Made by a program: the position numbers and the translations under genes. From contig NZ_JBBNAD010000005.1 in NCBI RefSeq assembly GCF_037996765.1, forward strand, positions 962,001 to 1,026,000: DNA of 64,000 bases, in the 5' to 3' direction. The first letter of the stretch is position 1. The number at the start of each line of letters is the position of its first letter. Positions 35,471-43,603 of the stretch are shown here, piece by piece. This DNA comes from Bdellovibrio sp. GT3. GTDB lineage: Bacteria; Bdellovibrionota; Bdellovibrionia; Bdellovibrionales; Bdellovibrionaceae. Below the pieces are notes generated by a model, which was given only the letters and a program-made list of their open reading frames with translations, had not been told where the DNA came from and ran no database searches.

Positions 35471-36418
35471 CTAATAAACGGATTGAGAGCGGCTTGCAAA
35501 GTTGGATGTCATATTCGAAGCTCCCTTGGGAACACGAATGGCATGCTTTGCAACCTGACGAGGAATGTATCCTAGATACAGCTCAGCATTCAAATCTTTT
35601 AGTGATTTTCTTGTGACGCCCAGGTGATCTGCAAGTGAATTGAGCTCGGTGCCGCCAGGTACATAAACTGTTTCGTACTCAAGCGGATCCATTTTCTCCA
35701 GATCTCTGAAGCCATAGAGGTTTGGAGCTTTCGAAATTAACATGGCTGCAAGAATCTTTGGCACGTACTCTTGAGTTTCAACAGGAAGTGCAGAAAGTTT
35801 AATGAGCGTCCAGTAATCCTTGGTGCCGTATTTTTTAATCTGTCTGCGCAGACCGTTCTCGCCCATATTGTAACTTGCTGCCACCAAATACCAAGAACCG
35901 AACTCCTCATAGAGGTCTTTCATGTATTTAATGGCCGCCGTTGTACTTTTGTGCAAGTCGCGGCGTTCATCAAGCCACCAGTTTTTACTCAGACCGTATC
36001 TTACACCTGTCGGTTCAATAAACTGCCAAGGGCCCACGGCCGCGGCTGTGCTGACCGCGTGAGGAGAAAAGCCGCTTTCGATCATCACCATGTAGGCAAG
36101 GTCCGTCGGCATGTTGGCTTTTCTAAGTTCGGCTTGAATGAAGGGCATGTATTTGTAGGAACGTTGCAGCCACTCTCGGAACCATTTGTTGCCTTTGACC
36201 TGATAGTGGGAAACCCACTTGCTGACCTGCTTGTTGTAGGTGACCGGAAGATCAAAAATCAGATTGTCGGATTGGACGTGCGTGGATCGTGCCGTCAGCG
36301 ATTTCAACTTTTCTTTTAATGAGAGTGCCGTCGGTTGAGTGACGACAGGCTTGGTATTTGCGAAAGCCATAGCAGACGCGTGAAATGTGATGAAAGCAGC
36401 GAGCAACGTTCTTCTCAT
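35471..36418 (-). CDS. Lytic transglycosylase, MltD-like, with LysM-like C-terminus
   Basis: A 315-residue periplasmic enzyme with a signal peptide (MAFANT near residue 20). The Slt-type domain contains the catalytic glutamate in MIESGFSPHAVSTAAAVGPWQFIEPTG, followed by AASYNMGENGLRR. The last 55 residues (YETVYVPGGTELNSLADHLGV ... AIRVPKG) have the shape of a LysM peptidoglycan-binding module. It cuts the glycan strand with 1,6-anhydro product. It lies divergently beside the flagellar operon and may open the wall for rod passage. Start at the ATG at 36418. Confidence 0.9.
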   Translation of the reverse strand: MRRTLLAAFITFHASAMAFANTKPVVTQPTALSLKEKLKSLTARSTHVQSDNLIFDLPVTYNKQVSKWVSHYQVKGNKWFREWLQRSYKYMPFIQAELRKANMPTDLAYMVMIESGFSPHAVSTAAAVGPWQFIEPTGVRYGLSKNWWLDERRDLHKSTTAAIKYMKDLYEEFGSWYLVAASYNMGENGLRRQIKKYGTKDYWTLIKLSALPVETQEYVPKILAAMLISKAPNLYGFRDLEKMDPLEYETVYVPGGTELNSLADHLGVTRKSLKDLNAELYLGYIPRQVAKHAIRVPKGASNMTSNFASRSQSVY

Positions 36419-36598
36419 AGAATCTATTATGAAGTCGATTCTTTGACACTGTCGACAAAGAATTGCCAGCAAGGTGACACCATCGACGAAGGTCCCTGCA
36501 CCGGTCAAATCGCAGAAAACTTGAGTCCATAAAAATTCTTCCAGACAGAAGTCCAGAGTGGAGAAGTTTTCCTAGACTAAGATCGGTCCTGTCAAACT

Positions 36599-36615
36599 CT
36601 GGCATACACCTTGCT
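36599..36615 (+). promoter_or_regulatory. Sigma54-like promoter of the flagellar operon
   Basis: CTGGCATACACCTTGCT places GG at about -24 and GC at about -12 with the usual spacing (consensus TGGCAC-N5-TTGCW). It lies 24 bp before the flgF ATG, so the leader is very short. The -24 element has T in place of C. Confidence 0.65.
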
Positions 36616-36638
36616 GCTCAACATGGTGGGGGAATCTA

Positions 36639-37463
36639 ATGAGTGTAAAAGGCGTCTATACTGCACTAAGTGGAGCGATGGCTCAAAGTACAAAACTGGA
36701 TACGATCGCCAATAACTTGGCGAACGTGAACACGCCTGCATTTAAGCGGGATCAACAGCTATTCCAGGAATATCTGACGGCCAATGAAAAGCCACCTGAA
36801 GTTATTCAGGTTCCCCGTGATGTGGCTTCCATTGAAAGCTTCTATAATATGCAGGGTGGCGACAAAAGCTACGTCGATACCAAAGGTACGTTCACAGACT
36901 TTTCTCAGGGCGGTCTAAAGCCCACAGGTAACACATTTGATGTCGCGATTGATGGCAAAGGATTTTTCGAAGTTGCCACCCCCGGTGGTGTGAAACTGAC
37001 TCGTGCCGGAAATTTTTCATTGGATGGCAATGGACAATTGGTCACTAAAGATGGCCACCCGGTGCTAAGAGCTGACGCTGCCGGTGGAGCTGATCCTGCT
37101 TCTCGTGTCTTTCGTTTTGAGCCTAATGGTGGTGCCGTGAATATCGCAGATAATGGTGATGTTTTTCAAGGCGGCAACAATCTGGGGAAACTTTCTCTGG
37201 TGAATGTGACGGATCCGGATTCCTTGCAAAAAATGGGAAGCTCTCTTTATGGCTTCAAACCCAATATGAATGCGGAAGTGAACAATATTGCAAACCCAAG
37301 CGTTCGTCAGGGTTTCCTTGAAACTTCAAATGTGAACGTGGTCCAGGAAATGACGGACATGATTCAGACCAACCGTGTTTTTGAAAGCACGCAAAAGGCT
37401 ATCTCAGTTTATGACCAGATGGCTGAAAAGATGGTCAACGTAGTAGGTAAGGTTTCGCCTTAG
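36639..37463 (+). CDS. flgF: Flagellar basal-body rod protein FlgF
   Basis: A rod component between the MS ring and the distal rod. The N-terminal ALSGAMAQSTKLDTIANNLANVNTPAFKRDQ is the flagellar rod/hook signature, and the C-terminus VQEMTDMIQTNRVFESTQKAI is the matching coiled-coil end. The segment FDVAIDGKGFFEVATPGG is typical of FlgF/FlgG. Length of 274 residues and position directly before flgG support FlgF. It is the first gene after the sigma54-like promoter. Confidence 0.92.
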   Translation: MSVKGVYTALSGAMAQSTKLDTIANNLANVNTPAFKRDQQLFQEYLTANEKPPEVIQVPRDVASIESFYNMQGGDKSYVDTKGTFTDFSQGGLKPTGNTFDVAIDGKGFFEVATPGGVKLTRAGNFSLDGNGQLVTKDGHPVLRADAAGGADPASRVFRFEPNGGAVNIADNGDVFQGGNNLGKLSLVNVTDPDSLQKMGSSLYGFKPNMNAEVNNIANPSVRQGFLETSNVNVVQEMTDMIQTNRVFESTQKAISVYDQMAEKMVNVVGKVSP

Positions 37464-37524
37464 CGAAATCTCGAGAATCGAAAATAGAAATTAGAAATTA
37501 GAGTTTTAGATACAGGGGGAATTG

Positions 37525-38310
37525 ATGATTAAGAGTTTGAATACAGCGGCTACGGGGATGGCGGCGCAACAGACGAATATGGATGTTATTGCCAATAATA
37601 TTGCCAACTCCTCGACGGCGGGTTTTAAAAAGTCCCGTGCTGAATTTGAAGACTTAATGTATCAAACTCAAAAAGAGCCGGGTGCGGCGACGGGTATGAA
37701 TTCAGTTTCTCCGAATGGTGTACAGACCGGTTTGGGTGTGCGTACAGCGGCTATTCAAAAAGATTTTGAAAATGGTTCCGCTCAGGTGACAAAAAACCCA
37801 TTTGACCTTCAAGTTGAAGGCGCGGGTTTCTTCCGCGTGATGACTCCGGATGGTGAAGTTGCTTACACCCGTGATGGTTCATTTAAAAAAGATCCAACGG
37901 GACGCCTGGTTGATAAAAACGGAAACACATTGCAGCCGGAAATCACTATTCCAATCAATACCTCAGGAGTTGAAATCACTCCTTCCGGTGAAGTTCGCAC
38001 TGTGGTTGGCACGGGCGATGCCCCTCAAGTGGTTGGAAATATCGATTTAACAAACTTTGTAAATCCAGCAGGTCTGAAAGCCATGGGTAAAAACCTGTTC
38101 ATGCAGACACCGGCAAGCGGTCAACCTGTGACGTCTCGTCCAGGTTTGAATGGAACGGGCTATTTGGCGCAAGGTCAGATTGAGTCAAGCAATGTGAACA
38201 TCGTTGATGAAATGGTGAATATGATCACGGCTCAACGTGCTTACGAAACCAACTCCAAAGTGATTCAGGCGTCAGATCAGATGCTTCAATCCATTAACAA
38301 CTTGAGATAA
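37525..38310 (+). CDS. flgG: Flagellar distal rod protein FlgG
   Basis: Forms the distal rod. Start at the ATG at 37525 (a TTG precedes it by one codon). LNTAATGMAAQQTNMDVIANNIANSSTAGFKKSRAEF and the FlgG-specific DLMYQTQKEPGA follow, with the C-terminal SNVNIVDEMVNMITAQRAYETNSKVIQ canonical. The AT-rich gap before it contains a hairpin (GGTTTCGC/GCGAAATC) and short direct repeats. Length is 261 residues. Confidence 0.96.
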   Translation: MIKSLNTAATGMAAQQTNMDVIANNIANSSTAGFKKSRAEFEDLMYQTQKEPGAATGMNSVSPNGVQTGLGVRTAAIQKDFENGSAQVTKNPFDLQVEGAGFFRVMTPDGEVAYTRDGSFKKDPTGRLVDKNGNTLQPEITIPINTSGVEITPSGEVRTVVGTGDAPQVVGNIDLTNFVNPAGLKAMGKNLFMQTPASGQPVTSRPGLNGTGYLAQGQIESSNVNIVDEMVNMITAQRAYETNSKVIQASDQMLQSINNLR

Positions 38311-38316
38311 TTGCTG

Positions 38317-39246
38317 ATGAAGTTGTTGGTAGCTGCTTTCTTGATGATCGGATCCCAAGCCTTCGCAAGGCCTGAGGTTTCCATTCCGGCAACTGTCGAG
38401 GTTTCCCAGCGCCCTTTGTTGCGCTTGGGTGATGTGGCAGTGGTTAAAGGTGCAAGTGAATCCCTGGTGGCCAAGCTTGATGCCATTGTGATTCGTGAGG
38501 ACGCCCGCGAACTTTTAATTTCTCAAAAATTGGAATCCAAAGAGGTTCTTAAAATTCTAAGAGCCGAGATGGAAAATGATGATGAGCTGCGCGCTGCAAA
38601 GCCCGCTTTCATCATTCCAAGTCTGGTTAAGGTGGAGTTCGCAAAAAATCCGGTTTCACGCGAAGAGGTTCAGCGCAAGATCCTGAATCACCTGACTGCG
38701 CGTTGTTCGGAATGTGAATACAAGTTAACGATTCAATCCACTCCGGTGCCGGCAAATCGCTCCTGGGATCTGGATTTAACGCAAATGACCACAAAGGGTG
38801 GTTTCCTTGTGCCGATCCGCGACGGGGACTCACGTCAAATTAAATGGATTTCCGGTACAATTCGCGTTTCGAAATTAACCCCCGTAACCAAGAGATTGAT
38901 CTCACAAGGAGAGAGGGTCACTGCCCAGGATCTTCAAATGCAAATGGTGGATGTCACCTTTGCCAAAGACAATGGTCTTAGAATTGAAGACGCCACTGGC
39001 CAGTTGGCCGCTCGTGCACTTCCCGTCGGAACTCCAGTATGGACTTCTGATCTTCAACGTGAACCGGCAGCTAAGAGGGGACAAATTGTTAAAGCCATTA
39101 TCGGCGACGACAGTTTTGAAATCTCTGCCAATGTCCAAGCGGAGGACACTGGCTTCGTCGGTGATGCTATTAAAGTTAAAAATCTGGACACTCAGAAAGT
39201 TCTGTCTGCGGTTATCATTGAAAAAGGCGTGGTGAAGTTACAATGA
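38317..39246 (+). CDS. flgA: Flagella basal-body P-ring formation protein FlgA
   Basis: A periplasmic chaperone for P-ring assembly. Start at the ATG at 38317 (the TTG two codons earlier is less likely). A signal peptide (SQAFARP) is followed by a long N-terminal region and a C-terminal SAF domain: TPVTKRLISQGERVTAQDLQMQMV, then the pair LPVGTPVWTSDLQ. Length is 309 residues. The end overlaps flgH by 4 nt (ATGA). Confidence 0.9.
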   Translation: MKLLVAAFLMIGSQAFARPEVSIPATVEVSQRPLLRLGDVAVVKGASESLVAKLDAIVIREDARELLISQKLESKEVLKILRAEMENDDELRAAKPAFIIPSLVKVEFAKNPVSREEVQRKILNHLTARCSECEYKLTIQSTPVPANRSWDLDLTQMTTKGGFLVPIRDGDSRQIKWISGTIRVSKLTPVTKRLISQGERVTAQDLQMQMVDVTFAKDNGLRIEDATGQLAARALPVGTPVWTSDLQREPAAKRGQIVKAIIGDDSFEISANVQAEDTGFVGDAIKVKNLDTQKVLSAVIIEKGVVKLQ

Positions 39247-40028
39247 TGAATACTGGTAAAACCCCATTTATTAAATTTACAGCTGTGATGGCTATTTTCA
39301 CGGCGATGATCCTGGCGACGGGTTGCGCGACAGTGAATGACTTCGTTGGTTCCTTAAGTGGTGACAAAGAGGAAGTTAAGCCCCTGGAGCAAATCAGCAA
39401 GGCTCCAAAATATTCTGATTCCACGAATCTTCGTGTGCCGACGGATCGTCAATATAAACGAATGACGAAAAATCGCATGGAAGATGAATCAGAGCTTCAA
39501 TCAAATGCGGGCTCCGCATGGGTGATGGAAGGTCAGGGCGCTTATTTGTTTGCACAAAACAAAATGCGTCGTGAAGGCGATATGGTTAACGTGAAGCTCG
39601 ATGGTTCAGCTCAAAAACAGGTTGAAACCAAAGTCAGTGTTATCAAAGATCTATTGAAGCAGCTGGAAGAGCAGGAAAAAGGAACACAAGCGCCACTTGG
39701 CAATGGCCTGGCTGCGAATGCAGAGGGTGGTCGTGCCCCGGCGGCAGCAGCACCGGCTCCGGCAGCTCCTGCGCCTGCAGCGGATGGCAAAGACGATGCC
39801 TTGGCTGATGTTCAGAATATCCCTTCCAAAATTGTCGAGAAACTTGCCGATGGAAATTACCGCGTGAAAGGTCAACAGCCTTTCATGATCGGAAAACGTG
39901 AATACAAAGTGATCCTGACTGGGTTGTTGCGTCCCGAGGACTTCAACGACGAAGGCATCACTTCAGGAAAACTACTTGATCCTCAGTATGATGTCGTAAG
40001 CATCAGAAGGAACACCGCAAATGAATAA
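39243..40028 (+). CDS. flgH: Flagellar L-ring lipoprotein FlgH
   Basis: Outer-membrane ring around the rod. The lipobox is LATGC near residue 28. VMEGQGAYLFAQNKMRREGDMVNVKL and the C-terminal KVILTGLLRPEDFNDEGITSGKLLD are the FlgH hallmarks. An Ala/Pro-rich low-complexity insert is present around residues 160-180, unusual for the family. The start overlaps flgA (ATGA) and the end overlaps flgI by 8 nt. Confidence 0.93.
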   Translation: MMNTGKTPFIKFTAVMAIFTAMILATGCATVNDFVGSLSGDKEEVKPLEQISKAPKYSDSTNLRVPTDRQYKRMTKNRMEDESELQSNAGSAWVMEGQGAYLFAQNKMRREGDMVNVKLDGSAQKQVETKVSVIKDLLKQLEEQEKGTQAPLGNGLAANAEGGRAPAAAAPAPAAPAPAADGKDDALADVQNIPSKIVEKLADGNYRVKGQQPFMIGKREYKVILTGLLRPEDFNDEGITSGKLLDPQYDVVSIRRNTANE

Positions 40029-41031
40029 AGTTTTTAAAATCATCTCTTTGGGAATGCTTTTGCTTGTGACTTCTGTCGAAGTGGCCCAAGCGGCACGTTT
40101 GAAGGATATCGCCTCGATCCGTGGTGTGCGCGAGAACCAGTTAATCGGATACGGTATCGTGGTTGGTCTTAAAGGCACCGGTGACGGCAAGAACGAATTC
40201 ATGAGCAAGTCCATGGTTCGAATGTTTGATAAACTGGGTGTGAAGCTTGAAAATCAGGATTTCACCAGCAAGAACGTGGCTGCGGTTATTATCACAGCAA
40301 CCATGCCAGCTTTCGGTAAATCGGGAAATCCGATAGATATCACGGTCAGCGCGATCGGTGATGCTTCATCACTGGCTGGTGGTACGCTATTGCAATCCCC
40401 ACTTCGCGCAGCGAATGACGAAGTCTATGCAGTGGCTCAGGGGTCGATCATTATTGGTGGCGATCCGAAGGATGCGCATACGACTTCTGGCAGAATTCCA
40501 AATGGTGCAACCATTGAAAGAGATATGTCGGCCGATTTTGCGAGTCGCAAAATGTATCGTCTGACTTTGATCAATCCTGATTTCACCACAGCGGCGCGTT
40601 CAGTGTTAACCATCAACAAGGAACTGGGTGGTCACTACGCTTCGGCAAAAGACAGCGGCACGATTGATATCATCACACCGTTTGCTTATGAAAATCGCGG
40701 TGTGGAATTGCTTGCGACGATTGAGTCAATTGACATCAATCCGGATATGAAAGCGCGAGTGGTTGTGAATGAAAAAACCGGCACAATCGTGATCGGTGAC
40801 AAGGTGAAGATTTCAAAAGTTGCGATCTCTCATGGGTCCCTTGCGGTGAAAGTGAGTGATGGCAAAAAAGGAACTGTCGATGAAAAGGTGGCAGTTCTTG
40901 AAACAGGTGTCAGCGTTGGGGAGTTAGTACAGGCTCTGAATAAGATGGGCGTCACGCCTAAAGACCTGATTACTATACTTCAGTCCATTAAAGCAGCGGG
41001 TGCTTTGCATGGAGAACTCGACGTCCTATGA
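40021..41031 (+). CDS. flgI: Flagellar P-ring protein FlgI
   Basis: Builds the peptidoglycan-level ring of the basal body. A signal peptide (VEVAQAARL) leads into RLKDIASIRGVRENQLIGYGIVVGLKGTGDG, the standard FlgI opening, and the C-terminus VSVGELVQALNKMGVTPKDLITILQSIKAAGALHGEL is conserved. Length is 336 residues. It starts inside the last codons of flgH; its stop overlaps the next ORF by 4 nt. Confidence 0.95.
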   Translation: MNKVFKIISLGMLLLVTSVEVAQAARLKDIASIRGVRENQLIGYGIVVGLKGTGDGKNEFMSKSMVRMFDKLGVKLENQDFTSKNVAAVIITATMPAFGKSGNPIDITVSAIGDASSLAGGTLLQSPLRAANDEVYAVAQGSIIIGGDPKDAHTTSGRIPNGATIERDMSADFASRKMYRLTLINPDFTTAARSVLTINKELGGHYASAKDSGTIDIITPFAYENRGVELLATIESIDINPDMKARVVVNEKTGTIVIGDKVKISKVAISHGSLAVKVSDGKKGTVDEKVAVLETGVSVGELVQALNKMGVTPKDLITILQSIKAAGALHGELDVL

Positions 41032-41411
41032 AATTTTTGTTTCATAATGACGCACCTTTTAATAAACTGAATTTATATGTCTTAGACACATGGAAGTGTT
41101 TAGGACGCGGGGAGGGTGAGGAAGAGATCGCGAACCATGGATGGTCAAGAGTCAAAGTTTTCTCGCAGGAAACAGAAGCAAAAGATCAGCAAGGTCACGG
41201 AGTGACCGAATTGAGCCGAAGCTACACTCTAAAGAGTCAAGTGCAGGATGCACATGATTCTCCGACTCAACTCCCCTTTTTTTCTTCCTCTTTTACGTTC
41301 GAAATTTCCAATGACAACTGCAATGACGACGACGGATTGGCGAAGAAGGGCTCCCAGCGGAGCTTTTCTCTTCGGACAGTCCTCGCTCTTGAGGGGTCTG
41401 CTTCGTTATGA
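41028..41411 (+). CDS. Questionable ORF between flgI and the flgJ-like gene
   Basis: A 127-residue frame beginning on the ATGA of the flgI stop and ending on the ATGA of the next ORF. That perfect coupling argues for translation. Against it: the protein has no recognisable domain, an irregular composition (Ser/Asp/Lys-rich, SSSFTFEISNDNCNDDDG), and its last 26 codons cross the left arm of the 34-bp inverted repeat. It may be a chance frame within an inserted element. Confidence 0.3.
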   Translation: MKFLFHNDAPFNKLNLYVLDTWKCLGRGEGEEEIANHGWSRVKVFSQETEAKDQQGHGVTELSRSYTLKSQVQDAHDSPTQLPFFSSSFTFEISNDNCNDDDGLAKKGSQRSFSLRTVLALEGSASL

Positions 41412-41506
41412 TGATTCGTCGTTCGATGATTTCTTTTCTTTCTTTTTTTTCCACAGCACTGCGGAACTTGATAAAAGCTCCGCTGGGAGCCCTTCTTCGC
41501 CAATCC
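41334..41506. repeat. 34-bp perfect inverted repeat flanking 105 bp
   Basis: Left arm 41334-41367 and right arm 41473-41506 are exact reverse complements over 34 bp; the 105-bp spacer has unrelated sequence. The match stops at both ends. Each arm contains its own small hairpin GCTCC / GGAGC, and the left arm's is followed by TTTT. The right arm lies inside the frame of the flgJ-like gene. No other copy was found in this window. Confidence 0.85.
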
Positions 41507-42400
41507 TCGATCCTTGCTTTTTTTATTGCTTCCTCGATTGCTTCGCAATCTTGGGCGGAGATGATGGATGTGCCGCTTCAGCAGAATCCGGCGGTGCAGG
41601 CTCAGGTGGAGGCGCGGGAGAAAGCTGTTGCTGCTGCTGCTGCTGCGCAGGCTGCGGCTCCGGCGCAGGCTGGTGTTGATCGAAGTAATTTTAAGTCTTT
41701 GCCTTCGCGATTTATGGGGCGGCCTAAGCAGAAGCCGGCTGATGAGAAATTGCGGGATGTTTCCAAGATGTACGAGAAACATTTTTTGGGTGAGATGATG
41801 AAGGCCATGCGCTCGACGGTTCATGAGAGTGGATTTATTCAGGTGAATCAGGCTGAGAAGATTTTTCGAGAGCAACTTGATGGTGAGTATGTTGATAAGT
41901 GGAGTGAGAAGGGCGGCATCGGTCTTTCCAATTTGATTTATGATCAATTGGTCGATCGTTATGGCGCGCAACTTGGAATTAAAAAAAATCAACTGAAGCC
42001 CATGGGTCCTTTGGCTCTGGATGATAAGAGTAATTTTACTGCGCGACAATTTCGTCATCCTGGTCGCAGTGCAGATTCAATGTCATATCGCATCTCGCGC
42101 ACGGCACCTCCGGTTGCTGGTGCACAAGCGGTTCAGGCAGATGAAAATCAGGTGAAAGCCCCATGGGGCGGGACTTTGCGGGCTGTGCGTAACTTGGTGG
42201 ATAACCAAACTATGGTGGAAATCGAGCACGACAATGGTCTAAAAAGTCAGGTCGTGTTTAAGGGGCAAATGTCTCAAATTGAGACAGGCAAAAAGGTGCA
42301 AGCTGGCGAGACCCTTGGGATTTTGAGCTCAGACGCAAAAAGCTTGTATTGGACGGTGGAACCAGACCATTCGACAGGACAACAAACTGTCTCAGAATGA
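41408..42400 (+). CDS. flgJ: FlgJ-like rod-binding protein with degenerate M23 (LytM) domain
   Basis: A 330-residue product. The FlgJ rod-binding region is clear: SKMYEKHFLGEMMKAMRSTVHESGFI ... YVDKWSEKGGIGLSNLIYDQL. The C-terminal 85 residues (APWGGTLRAVRNLVDNQTMVEIEHDNGLKSQVVFKGQ ... LYWTVEPD) have an M23/LytM beta fold, but the HxH zinc ligands are missing, so no peptidase activity is expected; the muramidase domain of enterobacterial FlgJ is also absent. The N-terminus is uncertain: from 41408 there is a Sec-like stretch (SSILAFFIASSIASQSWA) encoded partly by the inverted repeat; the pair of ATGs at 41561/41564 could be the true start. Confidence 0.75.
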   Translation: MMIRRSMISFLSFFSTALRNLIKAPLGALLRQSSILAFFIASSIASQSWAEMMDVPLQQNPAVQAQVEAREKAVAAAAAAQAAAPAQAGVDRSNFKSLPSRFMGRPKQKPADEKLRDVSKMYEKHFLGEMMKAMRSTVHESGFIQVNQAEKIFREQLDGEYVDKWSEKGGIGLSNLIYDQLVDRYGAQLGIKKNQLKPMGPLALDDKSNFTARQFRHPGRSADSMSYRISRTAPPVAGAQAVQADENQVKAPWGGTLRAVRNLVDNQTMVEIEHDNGLKSQVVFKGQMSQIETGKKVQAGETLGILSSDAKSLYWTVEPDHSTGQQTVSE

Positions 42401-42443
42401 TTTGGTAGAAATGTCTCGTTATGGTACTATGTTAAGAATAGAA

Positions 42444-42462
42444 AGAGTGTTTTATAACACTC
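42444..42462 (+). promoter_or_regulatory. Hairpin in the flgM leader
   Basis: GAGTGTT / AACACTC with a TTAT loop sits 10 bp before the GAGGAG ribosome-binding site of flgM. It could stabilise or terminate transcripts, but it has no T tract. Confidence 0.4.
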
Positions 42463-42480
42463 AAGAAAGAGGAGCTGTCG

Positions 42481-42816
42481 ATGAAGATTACGCACAATAA
42501 AGTAGGTCAAAATTTGAACCTTACTGATGCTGGTAAATCCGACAAAGCTGCAGGCGTAGCAGGGAATGCTGCAAGCAAAATTAATAATGCAAAAGCTGAT
42601 GCATTGACTGAAGCACAAGCACAAAATGAATCCACGAAAGTGGAATTGTCTCCTCGTGCTCAAGAAGCAAAACGCATCAAGGAGTTGGCAATGAACACTC
42701 CGGATGTTGATGAAGCGAAAGTTGCGAAGTTCCGCGATATGATCGACAAAGGAACTTACAAAGTTGACGCTAAGTCTATCGCTGACCGCATGGTTGACGA
42801 ACACCTGAAATTCTAA
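42481..42816 (+). CDS. flgM: Negative regulator of flagellin synthesis FlgM
   Basis: Anti-sigma28 factor that holds FliA until it is exported. A basic, Ala-rich N-terminal half of about 55 residues is followed by the conserved FlgM C-terminal domain VELSPRAQEAKRIKELAMNTPDVDEAKVAKFRDMIDKGTYKVDAKSIADRMVDE. Length of 111 residues is normal. It sits between the flgJ-like gene and flgN and supports a FliA-dependent class of genes such as those with sigma28-like promoters noted here. Confidence 0.9.
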   Translation: MKITHNKVGQNLNLTDAGKSDKAAGVAGNAASKINNAKADALTEAQAQNESTKVELSPRAQEAKRIKELAMNTPDVDEAKVAKFRDMIDKGTYKVDAKSIADRMVDEHLKF

Positions 42817-42882
42817 TTTAGAAACTCACAGTGTGCGGGAGTCACACGATAATACACTCCCACCACCAGCCAAGGATGACTG

Positions 42883-43488
42883 ATGGAACTATCCAAGAAA
42901 CCTCCTGAAGACACATGCGGCCTGTCCGCCGAAGCTTCAGCGAAGGGGGAAGGAAAAAGTACAATGGACGTAGCAGTAGCAGAAAGAGCGTTTCAGAAGC
43001 TCGAAGCCAATCTTGAAGAACTAACAAAAATTTATCGCACTCTTCTTGATCTTGTTCGTAAGGAAAAGGAAATCCTGATCCGTGCGGACCGTGAAGCATT
43101 GGACGAAAACAATTCAATCAAAGAAGAGTTGCTATACAAACTAAGAGCTCAGGATTCCCTGCGTTCCCGTTATGCAATGGATCTTGCGGGTATCGTGGGC
43201 GGTGATGTTGAGAATCCTCGTTTGTTGGAGCTGGCTCAAAAAATGGCTTTCAATCCAACCGCAGCAGATCGTCTGCGCACTCAACACTCGGCATTGGATA
43301 TGTTGATTAAACGTATCACGGATATCAACAAAGCCAATGAAGAGCACGCACAAACAGCTCTTAGCACCTTGAATGGCGCTTTGGATAATATTAAAGAAAC
43401 TTTGTCCGGTAAGAAAACTTACGAAAAAAAGGGCGGTTACAAATCCGGCCCGCAGGTTTCCGGGAACTTCGTTAGCAAAGAGGCTTAG
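42883..43488 (+). CDS. flgN: Flagellar export chaperone FlgN
   Basis: A helical chaperone for FlgK and FlgL. The coiled-coil pattern from AERAFQKLEANLEELTKIYRTLLDLVRKEKEILIRAD onward is FlgN-like, including the central EENNxIKEELLYKLRAQD zone. The N-terminal 27 residues before the in-frame ATG at 42964 (MDVAVAERAF) are unlike the family and contain a short repeated GCCGAAG / AGCGAAG DNA motif, so the true start may be 42964, giving 174 residues. The C-terminal 35 residues are basic and flexible. Confidence 0.75.
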   Translation: MELSKKPPEDTCGLSAEASAKGEGKSTMDVAVAERAFQKLEANLEELTKIYRTLLDLVRKEKEILIRADREALDENNSIKEELLYKLRAQDSLRSRYAMDLAGIVGGDVENPRLLELAQKMAFNPTAADRLRTQHSALDMLIKRITDINKANEEHAQTALSTLNGALDNIKETLSGKKTYEKKGGYKSGPQVSGNFVSKEA

Positions 43489-43603
43489 AATAAGCTTCGT
43501 CAACCAAGAAGCGTAACGAAGCAGGTTTTCACTCAGCCTGAAATTTGAGTGAGAAACGAACCACACCCACAGATTGCCAGGATGGCGATCTCTAGGAGAC
43601 AGA

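Noticed and set aside
41267-42058. 263-residue minus-strand ORF across the flgJ-like gene
   Set aside because: The protein is Arg/His/Ser low-complexity and covers both repeat arms in antisense; the plus-strand gene has clear FlgJ homology.
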